A stretch of DNA of 64,000 nucleotides from Paenibacillus sp. AN1007 (lineage in GTDB: Bacteria; Bacillota; Bacilli; Paenibacillales; Paenibacillaceae). Below are positions 26,120 through 35,408 of the stretch, piece by piece. The position numbers and the translations under genes are program-made. The DNA lies in NCBI RefSeq assembly GCF_040702995.1, contig NZ_CP159992.1, positions 3,001,501 to 3,065,500 of the forward strand, written 5' to 3'. The first letter of the stretch is position 1. The number at the start of each line of letters is the position of its first letter. The notes under the pieces are model-generated. The model had not been told where the DNA came from. It was given only the letters and a program-made list of their open reading frames with translations, and ran no database searches.

Positions 26120-28072
26120 CTAGATCAATCCGGCTTTGGCTAACAAACGTTTAACTATAGCTGCGGTCTGCGCGCGGCTAACGTCGGCGTCCGCCATCAG
26201 TTTGCCGTCTGCACCCTGCACCAGACCTTGTTTAATAGCCGATGCTGCCGGCTCTGCAGCCCACGCCTGAACTTTACTGCCGTCACTGTACGCACCAAGC
26301 AGTGCTGCCGTTTCGGAAGCATCCGCTTTGGCCAAGTCTACCAGCTTCATTGCACGTGAAACGATGGTCATCGCTTCAGCACGGGAAATCTCGCTGTTTG
26401 GACGGAAGCTGTTATCCGTGTAACCGGAGATCAGTCCGTACGAAACTGCCGTTTGAACTTCATTTTCATACCAGCTGTCGGAACTCACGTCTGTAAATGT
26501 TGTCGTTACGTCATTTTCCGGGGAATGCAGGCCCAGACCTCTCAGCAGTACAGCTGTGAATTCTGCACGGGTAATGCTGCGATCCGGTGCAAATGTATGA
26601 TCCCCTTGCCCTTCTACGACCAGACGGGAAGCCAGATCTTCAACATCGGTACGGCTCCAGTGGCTGGAAATATCACTGAATGTGGTTGGATGGTAGATCA
26701 AAGCGTAGGTGCTGTTCGTCAAACTGTTGATGACTGCAGCATCGTTCACTTCACCTTTGATTACTTTGGTCGGCACATGCAGCATCGTTCCATCCGCCTG
26801 AAGCACAACTCCCGTTGTAATCTTGGAGCCATCTGTATCTTTAGGCAGCGTAATGGAACGTTCAACATACGCATTGAAACGATTTACGTCAACCTGCTGT
26901 CCGTTGTATACGGCTTTGACTTCGAAGTCTACGGGAGCGCCAACTACAGTGGTATTGCTCATTTTACTCGCTGCCGCTTCAAGTACCGCTTTCTTCGTAT
27001 CACTGCTTGGAGCAATCGTAATCTGAATGGTTACGTCTTCCAAGGGAGCCGAGCCGCCAAGCTGTTTTACAACTTGATCAACTTTGATCTGGCTTGCTGG
27101 CAGGGTATATGTTCCTGTATCTGTCTGGATAATAACTTCAGCGTTACTGTCTTCCATAGTTTTAATTAATTTACCGTTCAATTCCCCTACGACTGCGTTA
27201 GTGCCAGTCCCCGTAACCGGGAGCAAGACGCTGCGCAGTCCACTGCCCACCTGATTGATCACTTTGTTATTATCCACATGAATCGTGGTCGTCACCTTAT
27301 TCCCTGATGTGGAAGTAGAAGCGGTTGCGGACTGTTCCTTTTTCTGCCCATTCACATAAATATCTACTCCTTTGGCTGCCGCCGGAGTGGAAGATGTGGT
27401 TGGTGCAGAAGACGACACAGGTGAGGACACAGAAGATCCCCCGCCAGAAGAACTGCCCGTGTCAGGTGTCGAAGGTGAACCGGAATTGCCGCCACCCGAG
27501 CTTGCTGCTGTAATCGTGATTGTTCCTCCTAACATTTCAGAAGGTGGACTCTCATCTATCGTGTTAACACGCCAGTGCTCGCTGTCCGCTTGGTTAACGG
27601 TAAGCTTTGTTTTGCCTGGCACAGCACTGCTTTTCGCCTGAATCTCCAGATCAAACATTTGCTCGCCCGTATCAATGAGATGATTGTTTCCTGTTAAATC
27701 AACCCAGATAATGCGCACCCAGCCTTCTTCGTTATTAATATAGTATTGGAATTCAGGCGTCGTTTCTTCCTCAGGAGAAGATGCGATGGTGCTGTACGTT
27801 CTAGGTGTAATGCGTACAACTTCTAAAGCAGCTTTATCAAAATCAATCTGCATATTATATGCTTTTACCGGATATTCCGCCTCTTTCAGCGTTACTGGCA
27901 AATGGACCGTTTTCCCCGCTTGTACGCTTACATCGGAAAATTCAACTTGAGAGTTCTTGGCAGTATAAGCACCAGCTAAACCAGGCGCAACAAGCGATGA
28001 TAATAACGTCAGCATGATCAGACCTGACATTGTTTTTCTCATTTTTGGACGTTTCTTTTGGGGTTGAAGCAT
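26120..28072 (-). CDS. Cell-surface protein: cohesin domain plus three SLH domains
   Basis: 650-aa secreted protein. A signal peptide ends near VAPGLAGAYT. A cohesin domain spans about residues 40-190: VEFSDVSVQAGKTVHLPVTL, KAYNMQIDFDKAALEVV, GWVRIIWVDLTG. A Gly/Ser/Thr/Pro linker follows (about 190-235), then a beta-rich middle region. At the C terminus are three S-layer homology domains with motifs FSDISSHW...ITRAE, FTDVSSDSW...ISRAE and a weaker third ending VSRAQ. SLH domains tie proteins to pyruvylated cell-wall polymer; cohesins bind dockerins. It lies 79 bases after a dockerin-protein gene with no terminator between, which makes this a surface receptor for that protein by inference. 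Confidence 0.9.
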   Translation of the reverse strand: MLQPQKKRPKMRKTMSGLIMLTLLSSLVAPGLAGAYTAKNSQVEFSDVSVQAGKTVHLPVTLKEAEYPVKAYNMQIDFDKAALEVVRITPRTYSTIASSPEEETTPEFQYYINNEEGWVRIIWVDLTGNNHLIDTGEQMFDLEIQAKSSAVPGKTKLTVNQADSEHWRVNTIDESPPSEMLGGTITITAASSGGGNSGSPSTPDTGSSSGGGSSVSSPVSSSAPTTSSTPAAAKGVDIYVNGQKKEQSATASTSTSGNKVTTTIHVDNNKVINQVGSGLRSVLLPVTGTGTNAVVGELNGKLIKTMEDSNAEVIIQTDTGTYTLPASQIKVDQVVKQLGGSAPLEDVTIQITIAPSSDTKKAVLEAAASKMSNTTVVGAPVDFEVKAVYNGQQVDVNRFNAYVERSITLPKDTDGSKITTGVVLQADGTMLHVPTKVIKGEVNDAAVINSLTNSTYALIYHPTTFSDISSHWSRTDVEDLASRLVVEGQGDHTFAPDRSITRAEFTAVLLRGLGLHSPENDVTTTFTDVSSDSWYENEVQTAVSYGLISGYTDNSFRPNSEISRAEAMTIVSRAMKLVDLAKADASETAALLGAYSDGSKVQAWAAEPAASAIKQGLVQGADGKLMADADVSRAQTAAIVKRLLAKAGLI

Positions 28073-28151
28073 GTAATAACCTCCATATCTAAATTCGGGT
28101 GACTGACAAATTTAATGAGTAATTATAAACAGTGACATAAATATGTTCAGA

Positions 28152-29204
28152 TCATGGCGGAGGTGGTGGACCCTCTACAGCTTGTGTTCCACGAATTACT
28201 AAAGTTTTCCCCTCTAACTGCTGATTCAAGTACGAGCGTGGTGTTACCTTGAGAATGAGATATTGATGTTCGTCTATGTCTCTTATCGTGTACTTATCCG
28301 AGGTTGCTCCTTGAATGATTTCTTCCCCATTGCCAAGCTCATCTGTGGCTGTGTACCACTGGTACTTCGTATTAGGTGGGTAATTAATAGGATTGTATCC
28401 ATCAATGTCCAGATGTGTATATGTGCCAGTAATGGTCTGCTGGGTTTGCATAGTGCCTTCTAATTTGCCGTTGAACGCATAAGGAGCATCATATACCTGC
28501 TGGAAAGTCAGCACATAGCTGTTATCCTTCGCTCCAAGGGCCCCGCTGACATATCCTTTCAGTAACGCATTCATATCTTCCGCCGCAGGTTGACCGTTCC
28601 GATCGATGTCTGCCTGATTCATTTCAACATATGAATAACCACGACGGGACGTCATATCACGCAGATATCTGAACAGCAGCGCTGCATCGGCAGAATCAAC
28701 CTTGTCGTCCCCGTTTAAATCCCCTTTTTTACTGATATAGAGTTCGATGTTATCTGTAACGGGTTCGAAAACCGGATCTAATGCCTCAGACAACCGATAC
28801 TGCGCTTTTAACTCGATCTTGATATGACCACTGCGGAAGGGAACAACAACCAGTTTATTTTCATCATTTACATATGCTCGAGCCACTGTAGTATCATTTG
28901 AAATGGCGCTAAGTTGAGTAAACTGATCGGTCGGGAAATGAGTGCTCAAATCAATCATGACTGTGTTATCTCCTGCTTCAATGGCTGCAGAAGGTACCAG
29001 AGATGGATCCGATGTATAACTTAACCATTCGATACCATCATTAAGTACCGGGCGGGAAATTTTGATTAAGGGTTCAATTTCTCCTGCTTGAACCTGAGGA
29101 AGCGCGCCGACTGCGGGCAGGGCAATGCCAAGACTGAGTGCGGCCAGCATGCTTTTTTTCAATATCGGCTTTAATTGCTTATGTTTATTTTTTTTCCCCT
29201 TCAA
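28152..29204 (-). CDS. Secreted dockerin-domain protein
   Basis: 350-aa exported protein (basic start, hydrophobic MLAALSLGIALPAVGA, cleavage near VQAGE). After about 120 residues of beta-rich sequence there is a type I-like dockerin with two calcium loops: GDLNGDDKVDSADAALLFRY and, after a spacer, ADIDRNGQPAAEDMNALLKG. A C-terminal Ig-like segment follows (KYQWYTATDELG, VTPRSYL) and the protein stops abruptly after EGPPPPP. The start is TTG 29204 behind GAGGAGG. No catalytic domain is visible, so it is not a classical cellulosomal enzyme. It is the first gene of a likely pair with the cohesin-SLH gene. Confidence 0.88.
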   Translation of the reverse strand: MKGKKNKHKQLKPILKKSMLAALSLGIALPAVGALPQVQAGEIEPLIKISRPVLNDGIEWLSYTSDPSLVPSAAIEAGDNTVMIDLSTHFPTDQFTQLSAISNDTTVARAYVNDENKLVVVPFRSGHIKIELKAQYRLSEALDPVFEPVTDNIELYISKKGDLNGDDKVDSADAALLFRYLRDMTSRRGYSYVEMNQADIDRNGQPAAEDMNALLKGYVSGALGAKDNSYVLTFQQVYDAPYAFNGKLEGTMQTQQTITGTYTHLDIDGYNPINYPPNTKYQWYTATDELGNGEEIIQGATSDKYTIRDIDEHQYLILKVTPRSYLNQQLEGKTLVIRGTQAVEGPPPPP

Positions 29205-29319
29205 TTCATGTTCCTCCTCGTGTATATCTCATATTTGAACAATTACAGACTGAGTATAACGTTCTATTCTGAACCGATTCTGAACAGGTCTTACGAACTA
29301 CTCCCAGTTGTAAATCGAC

Positions 29320-29354
29320 AAAAAACGCCATGGGATAAGCTCCCACGGCGTTTT
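29320..29354 (-). terminator. Terminator of the mtaD-type gene
   Basis: AACGCC.TGGGA / TCCCA.GGCGTT stem with a TAAGC loop. The minus strand continues TTTTTTG; 50 bases after the stop at 29404. Confidence 0.85.
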
Positions 29355-29403
29355 GATCCTTAAAAAATTCCCATTTTATATTATATTCAAGAAAAAAATA
29401 TTT

Positions 29404-30696
29404 TCAAATGCCTTCAACAATGCGTTTTGCACGCACATTTACCTCACGATACAGCTCATCCTCATCAATCGTCAGCAGCTTTCTGTCCTTCATCAGCACC
29501 TGTCCATCAACAATTGTCGTATGCACATCTGCCCCGTTAACACTATAGGCCAGCAGTGCCTCTACATCATGTATTGGCTTCAGATGAGGTTTGGCGAGAT
29601 CAATCAGAATCAAATCAGCTTTGTATCCGGGAGCCAGCATACCTGCTTCATCCTGAAGCGCCAGCAGTTCTGCACTGCCCCGGGTTGCCATCCGGAGCGC
29701 CCGAGGAGCAGGCATACGCGTCGGATCGCCGTAGTCCAGCTTTTGCAGCCAGCATGCCGCCTTAATCTCTTCAAACATATCGAGTGTTGTCGTACTGCCT
29801 GCGCCATCTGTCCCGATTCCTACCGTAATCCCTTCAGCCGTCATCGCTTCAACCGGTGCAGTGCCGCATCCAAGTTTCAGGTTGCTGACCGGATTATGAG
29901 CTGCACCGCCGCGCATACCTTTCAGTCTGCTAATGTCAGCGGCATTCAGATGAACCGCATGAGCCAGCAGCACATGCGACTGTTCAAACATGCCTGCCTC
30001 CTCCAAATATTCGGTCGGAGTCATGCCATAACGGCTGCGTATTTTCTCCACTTCTTCTTTCGTTTCCGCCAGATGGATGTGGAGCGGTACATTCTGCTGA
30101 ACGGCCATAGCAATCACTTCACGCAGCGGTTCAATTGGACACGTATAAGGAGAGTGCGGCCCGTACATCGTTGTAATTCGTCCATTCGCCGCACCGGACC
30201 AGCGCTGCACCAGATCGATCGCTTCCTGCAGCCTGCGTCCTCCATCATCCTCCATAAAAACCATGCCGCGTGTCAGTGATGCACGGATTCCCGTCTCGGT
30301 GACCGCTTCGGCAATTTCATTCATATGAATGTACATATCCGCAAATGATGTCGTTCCTGAACGGATCATCTCCGCAATGGATAATTTTGCTCCCCAATAG
30401 ATATCTTCGGGTGTCATTCGGGCTTCAGCAGGCAGCATTTTACGCTCCAGCCAGTCCATGAGCTTCAGGTCATCGGAAAAACCTCGCAGCAGGCTCATGG
30501 GCGAATGCTGGTGGGCATTAATCAGACCAGGCATCGCGAGTTTGTTCCGACCATCCATCACATCATCCCCCGGCTGGGGTCGGATATGGGCAGCAATCTG
30601 CACAATCCGATTTCCTTCAATACGAATATCACCCGTAAAGGGGGCTTCGGTTTCCTGCATTGTTAGAATCGTTGCTTGTTGAATTAAAATACTCAT
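29404..30696 (-). CDS. mtaD: 5-methylthioadenosine/S-adenosylhomocysteine deaminase-like amidohydrolase
   Basis: 430-aa metal-dependent amidohydrolase of the TrzN/MtaD group. Metal ligands are visible: H62 and H64 (NAHQHSPM), H208 (HIHLAE, with E211 the proton shuttle), H267 (AAHNPVSN) and D297 (GIGTDGAGS). The motif HNPVSNLKLGCGTAPV is typical of MTA/SAH deaminases, which turn these by-products into inosyl compounds. Related enzymes act on guanine or triazines, so the exact substrate is an inference. The start has AGAGGAGC upstream. Confidence 0.88.
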   Translation of the reverse strand: MSILIQQATILTMQETEAPFTGDIRIEGNRIVQIAAHIRPQPGDDVMDGRNKLAMPGLINAHQHSPMSLLRGFSDDLKLMDWLERKMLPAEARMTPEDIYWGAKLSIAEMIRSGTTSFADMYIHMNEIAEAVTETGIRASLTRGMVFMEDDGGRRLQEAIDLVQRWSGAANGRITTMYGPHSPYTCPIEPLREVIAMAVQQNVPLHIHLAETKEEVEKIRSRYGMTPTEYLEEAGMFEQSHVLLAHAVHLNAADISRLKGMRGGAAHNPVSNLKLGCGTAPVEAMTAEGITVGIGTDGAGSTTTLDMFEEIKAACWLQKLDYGDPTRMPAPRALRMATRGSAELLALQDEAGMLAPGYKADLILIDLAKPHLKPIHDVEALLAYSVNGADVHTTIVDGQVLMKDRKLLTIDEDELYREVNVRAKRIVEGI

Positions 30697-30772
30697 AATT
30701 ATACACAGCTCCTCTGGATTGGATGTAGTTCTTCCAATACCAGCGTAAGCCTTTACGCAGCGGCAAGGTCAA

Positions 30773-31069
30773 TCATTTTAATCGACCGGCAATCGCCACT
30801 TGGTGAAAGGTTTGGATGAACGGTCCGGGATCAATCTCCACCATATACGGATATACTCCTGTACTCGTATGCAGATAGAAAAATCCACCCTTATCCCCCA
30901 TTCGGCGGAAAGACATATCGAACACTTCTGTGATCAGAAACTCCCTGTACCTTGTCACGATCCGATCTGCATAAAGGGTCATGGTTCGGGCATTCCTCTC
31001 GACTTCCTGTGCAAGACCAGTCACCTCTCGCTGTACTCTGTAATAAGGCAGTACGGCGATCGCGTCCAT
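30773..31069 (-). CDS. Small conserved hypothetical protein
   Basis: 98 aa, no recognised domain. The sequence begins MDAIAVLPYYRVQREV, has a charged helical middle (LAQEVERNARTMTLYADRIV) and a beta-rich end with GGFFYLHTSTGVYPYMVEID. No signal peptide or membrane segment. The ATG at 31069 is supported by GGAGGG eight bases upstream; a longer in-frame start at 31090 lacks a ribosome site. Confidence 0.65.
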   Translation of the reverse strand: MDAIAVLPYYRVQREVTGLAQEVERNARTMTLYADRIVTRYREFLITEVFDMSFRRMGDKGGFFYLHTSTGVYPYMVEIDPGPFIQTFHQVAIAGRLK

Positions 31070-31140
31070 GTTATCCCTCCAATCATGCATTGATTACTAG
31101 TTTCATCATAGCAGATTGCAGTCTCAAGACAAAAATGACT

Positions 31141-32244
31141 TTAGGTAATCTTGATCATCACCTTTAACGGCTCGGAAAGTTCCTCCTGAATTTCCTGCAA
31201 GGAAAAACACTGCTCCACATGGTATACACCCGGTGCCTGGGAATGGCGGTATATACGCTTCGCCACAGCTGCAGCCACCTCTGCTGTCACAGCGGCTTCC
31301 TTTTCCCCAACCACGAGCTGTTCCACGCTCATTCGCTCTCCGTTTTTCCAGCCCGCCGCATCTACTTTCACCGCAAACATCGGCTCGCCACCCGGAACCA
31401 GCATAAAAGCCTTCACCACAGCGTTACGAATCCAGCCGAAACGCAGCAGCTTCAACAGCCCTGCTCGTCTGGCAATCGACAGTGTACGGGTTATCCAGCG
31501 AGAATCCAGACATAGTCGGGTTGACACCGTGGGAATGTGAAGCGTCTGAGCAGCCGCCAATTGATCCGAAAAAGCAAATCGATAGGCAGGCCGCCGCCCT
31601 AATTCCCCACCAAAATCAATCCATTTCCCATCGCTCAGGCTCTGTACTCTCGTCAGCTGCCCTTGCTGCATAACGTCATATGAAGTGTTCATCTGATCCA
31701 CGGTCCATTCTAAGGCGGCTTTGCCGTGTTTCTCCCCGAGTCCCAGCATCACCGTAATGTTCGCTTCTTCCGTCTTATCCATATGCATGGATGCTTCTCG
31801 GACGAGCAGGTTCGTTATACCAGGAGACAATCCGACACTAAGAATTGCTGTTGATCCGGAAGATTGCATTGTTGAATGCAGCCGTTCAACCTGCTTCAAA
31901 AAATCACCCTTGGCCGAAATATCGATATAATCTGTTCCAGCCTTCGCACAGCTTTCGACGAACCGTGTGTCGTTCTGGTCCACACACATAATGACAAGTT
32001 TCACGTTTCGCAGCACTGCAGGGTCTACTGCTTTCATGATATCCAGCCGCATTGGCTTCACAGCTCCACCTGTCTGGCGGCTGAACTTCTCGGCTCGCTC
32101 CAAGCGTGTACCCGCTGCCCACACTTTGCCGGGAAATACCTGTGCGAGCTGCGTGCAGACCATCTGTCCCACCTGACCATATCCACCAATGACCCAGATC
32201 TGATCCTTCATGCTGCCTTGTTTCATCTCAGTCTCTGATCGCAT
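31141..32244 (-). CDS. Saccharopine dehydrogenase-like NAD(P)-binding protein
   Basis: 367-aa protein with an N-terminal Rossmann fold (IWVIGGYGQVGQMVCTQLA) and the layout of the saccharopine dehydrogenase NADP-binding family (DYIDISAKGDFL, VGLSPGITNLL). The family includes opine-type and homospermidine-type dehydrogenases; the substrate here is unknown. The open frame extends upstream, but GGAGG lies six bases before the ATG at 32244, which therefore overlaps the end of the methyltransferase gene by 17 bases. The two are clearly translated as a pair. Confidence 0.85.
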   Translation of the reverse strand: MRSETEMKQGSMKDQIWVIGGYGQVGQMVCTQLAQVFPGKVWAAGTRLERAEKFSRQTGGAVKPMRLDIMKAVDPAVLRNVKLVIMCVDQNDTRFVESCAKAGTDYIDISAKGDFLKQVERLHSTMQSSGSTAILSVGLSPGITNLLVREASMHMDKTEEANITVMLGLGEKHGKAALEWTVDQMNTSYDVMQQGQLTRVQSLSDGKWIDFGGELGRRPAYRFAFSDQLAAAQTLHIPTVSTRLCLDSRWITRTLSIARRAGLLKLLRFGWIRNAVVKAFMLVPGGEPMFAVKVDAAGWKNGERMSVEQLVVGEKEAAVTAEVAAAVAKRIYRHSQAPGVYHVEQCFSLQEIQEELSEPLKVMIKIT

Positions 32245-33016
32245 AATAAGCCTCCACCCATAAAGCTCCGAAATATCGGGTGATCTGAGAAAAACCACAC
32301 TCCGCAAGCAGCTGCTCCAAGGTTTCAGATGACACCGGATCGGATTGCTGACCAAGAGAAGCGGCAAACCACTCCCATTCTTCAGCAAGCACACCCGCCT
32401 GCAGCATATAATCCTTCCACGCCTGCATCATGACCGCATAGGCTGGAGAAGCAGGGTTTGCATTTACCGCTGCAATAATTAGAGGTGAACCGGGTTTGAG
32501 CCTTTTGGCCAGATGCCTGAGAAACGTTTTTTTCGCTTCCAGTCCATGAATAAAATGCAGCATCAACATGCTCGTCGCCCCATCGTACATCAAGTCCACT
32601 GGCAGTTGTTCCATCGTTACGGGGAGTAGTTTGACTTTGTTCGTAATACCGGCTTCTTCTGCCCGTTTCTCTGCCAGCGTTAACATCCGGGGAGAAGTAT
32701 CCATGCCTGTCAGCTGCCAATCGGGATGTCTCGTGCCAAGCAGACTAACCTCTTTGCCCCCTCCAGCTCCTGTAATAAGTATATTAATACTGTTGTTATG
32801 GGCTATGGATGCTGTAAGAAGCTTTTCCATCAGATCGTGCATGTGGGCATAACCTGGGATTTTAAGAGCTATGGATTGTTCGTATCGATCGACATCTGCA
32901 GTATCCCAGCTGTTTACGGCCGAATTCACCTGATTTCCCGTCTCGATTCGATCCGCTGCTGCACTCTCTTTATGTTTTGGCGTACCATTCCATCTATTGT
33001 CCAAGCTGTCGCTCAT
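32228..33016 (-). CDS. Class I SAM-dependent methyltransferase
   Basis: 262 aa. The nucleotide-binding motif I is INILITGAGGGKEVSLLG, followed by the acidic loop LTGMDTSPRML and motif KVKLLPVTMEQLP; a hydrophobic strand SMLMLHFIHGL comes next. It looks like a small-molecule methyltransferase (Methyltransf_25-like). It is coupled to the saccharopine-dehydrogenase-like gene and divergent from a LuxR-type regulator. Start ATG with AGAGGGG upstream. Confidence 0.87.
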   Translation of the reverse strand: MSDSLDNRWNGTPKHKESAAADRIETGNQVNSAVNSWDTADVDRYEQSIALKIPGYAHMHDLMEKLLTASIAHNNSINILITGAGGGKEVSLLGTRHPDWQLTGMDTSPRMLTLAEKRAEEAGITNKVKLLPVTMEQLPVDLMYDGATSMLMLHFIHGLEAKKTFLRHLAKRLKPGSPLIIAAVNANPASPAYAVMMQAWKDYMLQAGVLAEEWEWFAASLGQQSDPVSSETLEQLLAECGFSQITRYFGALWVEAYYAIRD

Positions 33017-33099
33017 TGTTACTGCACCCCTCTGTTATGAAGTAAGACTTGACTGTCTATTCGTCTAATTTCATTATAGAAGGATACACACAGGCGACC

Positions 33100-33117
33100 A
33101 TCCCACAAGTTTGGGAT
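33100..33117. promoter_or_regulatory. Inverted repeat in the divergent methyltransferase/LuxR promoter
   Basis: ATCCCA-CAAGTT-TGGGAT, perfect 6-bp arms, 30 bases upstream of the LuxR start and about 85 from the methyltransferase start. A candidate binding site for the LuxR-type protein. Confidence 0.5.
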
Positions 33118-33146
33118 ATAGAGCACTTGGAGAGGAGTTAACTCGT

Positions 33147-34262
33147 TTGGCTGGTTTATACGGACAACAACATGTACATCGAATAACTTCACTTGAAAAG
33201 GGAACCTGGACGTCCCGCTCTTACAGGGAAGCTGTGCTCAGGCACCTGCAGCCCGTCATTCCTTATGATGCATACTGTTTTACCACAGTGGACCCCTCCA
33301 CACTGCTCTCTACAGGCGCGGTGACGGAAGATGGAGTCGAAGCCATTCATGATCAACTATTTATTAACGAATACATGGAAGAGGATATTCATAAATACGC
33401 AGATCTGGTCCAATCCGATCAGCATACAGCCATCTTATATGCCTCCGTTCACAGCAATCCCGAATCCAGTGTACGTTATAAAAACATTCTGCTTCCCGCA
33501 GGGTTCGGTGATGAAATGCGCACGGTTTTTATCAGTAACGACTCCTGCTGGGGATACCTGACACTATACCGCAAAGCCGATCGGCCGGCATTTACAGAGC
33601 AGGAACGTTCCCAATTAGAAGAATGGACCTATTCTATTGCGAAAATGCTGAGAATAACCAGTTTGACGTTGATTGAAGAAATGAAGCGTGAAAGCCCTGC
33701 GGAACCAGGTATCCTGCTCGCATCGAATGCATTGAAACTCGTGTCCCTCAATACGTCTGCCGAATATTGGATTTCGCAGCTGCGTTTGATGGAGGGGATC
33801 TCACCGAATACTTTGCCGCGTCCCGTGCGAGCCGTGGCCTCCCATTTGTTGAGTCAGCTGCAGCTTGAACAGTCTGCAGCTTGCAAATCGTTATGTGCGT
33901 CCCCTTCTAAAGTGTGCATCCAGCTTCCGGATGGCCGGTATTTGATGCTGCAGGCAAGCCATCTGAAGCAGCTTGACGGATCTGATCAGATCGCGGTTAT
34001 GCTTAACCAGGCGATGCCTCAGGAACTGCTCTCCGTCCTTGCAGAATGTCACGGTTTATCCCCACGGGAACGGGAAGTGTTAGGATATGTACTGCGCAGC
34101 TATTCTTCGAAGGAAATTGCCGCAGCTATGTATATATCCACCTATACCGTGCAGGATCATCTAAAATCGATTTTTGACAAGACGGGTGTATCCTCACGCC
34201 GGGAGCTTATATGGTATTTTGTATCTCGATTTCAGTTGACGGATGAACTAACGATAGGCTAG
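33147..34262 (+). CDS. LuxR-type transcriptional regulator with GAF-like domain
   Basis: About 371 aa. The N-terminal two thirds resemble a GAF-like sensor (AVLRHLQPVIPYDAYCFTTV, GYLTLYRKADRPAFTEQE). The C terminus is a LuxR/GerE HTH: LSPREREVLGYVLRSYSSKE then IAAAMYISTYTVQDHLKSIF. An in-frame TTG at 33111 has no ribosome site and lies within the inverted repeat; the TTG at 33147 follows GGAGAGGAG, so it is chosen. It is divergent from the methyltransferase/dehydrogenase pair and is the likely regulator. Confidence 0.85.
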   Translation: MAGLYGQQHVHRITSLEKGTWTSRSYREAVLRHLQPVIPYDAYCFTTVDPSTLLSTGAVTEDGVEAIHDQLFINEYMEEDIHKYADLVQSDQHTAILYASVHSNPESSVRYKNILLPAGFGDEMRTVFISNDSCWGYLTLYRKADRPAFTEQERSQLEEWTYSIAKMLRITSLTLIEEMKRESPAEPGILLASNALKLVSLNTSAEYWISQLRLMEGISPNTLPRPVRAVASHLLSQLQLEQSAACKSLCASPSKVCIQLPDGRYLMLQASHLKQLDGSDQIAVMLNQAMPQELLSVLAECHGLSPREREVLGYVLRSYSSKEIAAAMYISTYTVQDHLKSIFDKTGVSSRRELIWYFVSRFQLTDELTIG

Positions 34263-34315
34263 CGATGGGTTTTAACCTTTAAATCCGCTTTGTATTATGT
34301 ACTTGCAGCCCAAAT

Positions 34316-34371
34316 ATCCTCTTGACGCAAAACGCAGTGTGCTGCATGGACTGCGTTTTATGTAAGAGGAT
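34316..34371 (+). terminator. Long hairpin terminator after LuxR-type gene
   Basis: ATCCTCTT.AC..AAAACGCAGT pairs with ACTGCGTTTT..GT.AGAGGAT, giving a 56-base hairpin followed by TTTTGA on the plus strand. Confidence 0.65.
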
Positions 34372-34486
34372 TTTGACTGAACGGTGCTGAGCTTCAGATG
34401 CTGAGCTTCTAATGCTGATTGTATTATGAACCTTGAATGGAGAACATAGATACAATCTGTTTGCTCGTATATCACGTCCCCTTTTT

Positions 34487-35167
34487 TCAGACAAAACTTT
34501 TGGCGTCAGGCTGATTTTTTCTCATACGAAAAGCCACGAACTGTTCTTCATCAAAAATATTAAAATAGATGTTTCTTTCCAGAACAAGATAGAGTTTCTG
34601 CCCGGGTTCAACTCCAAACGAATGTGCCGGGTATACATGTACAGATGGATGGACTCGATTCCGTATGGTTTGCAAACTGTGATACATAAGTGCCGGGTCA
34701 CCTCCGCGTTCAGAGCATATGCCGCATCCTTCTGCAAACAATGTATCTCCTGTAAAAATACAATTTTTCAATGAAAAACAGATAGAACCTGGTGTATGAC
34801 CAGGCGTGTGTATGCAGGAAATCAGCGTGCTGCCTAATAAAATAGTATCCTGATCCTTGACAGCATGTAAATTCGCACACTGGTAATTGAAAAATTCAAT
34901 TTCTGCAGCACCCATATACACTTTAGGATCAAAGCGATCCAATAAAGCCTGTACAAGATGTACATGATCAGGATGGGAGTGAGTCAGCAAAATGTGTGTA
35001 AGCTCCGCGCTTTCCGCTTCAAGAATATTGAGAATAGACGCCAGATCCCACGAAGGATCAATAACGGCCGCCTCTTGAGTGTGTGCATCAATAACAATGT
35101 AGCTATAATTAATAAAGCCTCCATAACTTGATTTAATAGGGTACACTTTGTATTCACTGGTTGTCAT
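34487..35167 (-). CDS. MBL-fold hydrolase, glyoxalase II-like (PksB/BaeB-like)
   Basis: 226-aa metallo-beta-lactamase fold enzyme with a complete two-metal site: H63, H65, D67, H68 (THSHPDH), H124 (TPGHTPGS), D141 (TGDTLF) and H182 (YPAHSFG). The long C-terminal part with NIYFNIFDEEQFVAFRMRKN resembles, from memory, the stand-alone hydrolases of trans-AT polyketide clusters (PksB/BaeB) more than housekeeping glyoxalase II. No polyketide synthase is in the window, so it may be a lone thioester or acyl hydrolase. ATG preceded by AAGGAG; long leader. Confidence 0.85.
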   Translation of the reverse strand: MTTSEYKVYPIKSSYGGFINYSYIVIDAHTQEAAVIDPSWDLASILNILEAESAELTHILLTHSHPDHVHLVQALLDRFDPKVYMGAAEIEFFNYQCANLHAVKDQDTILLGSTLISCIHTPGHTPGSICFSLKNCIFTGDTLFAEGCGICSERGGDPALMYHSLQTIRNRVHPSVHVYPAHSFGVEPGQKLYLVLERNIYFNIFDEEQFVAFRMRKNQPDAKSFV

Positions 35168-35408
35168 ATGCAGTTCTCCTTAGTAGGTAAATGGGATAAT
35201 TATATAGAGCCACGGATAACCCTCAGTGTCAGGCGTCTCTGGTGAAAACAACTCTGCCAGTGCTGCTGTTATGTACATGAATGAAAACTGAGATTGGATC
35301 AGCCTACCGATTAACAGATAAATAGTAGAGATGTGAAGAATTCGTTTTCAGAACAAGAAAATGATCGCTATATTCCTAAAATATTTCTACCAAAAACTTC
35401 TAAATAAA

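Noticed and set aside
29353..30279. 308-codon plus-strand frame
   Set aside because: Antisense to the MtaD-type gene, which has all metal ligands.
34380..34420. Tandem GCTGAGCTTC repeats
   Set aside because: Only two short copies in a noncoding tail; not enough to call a repeat element.
35168..35408. Riboswitch in the MBL gene leader
   Set aside because: No known riboswitch or T-box consensus was recognised; only short, unconvincing stems.
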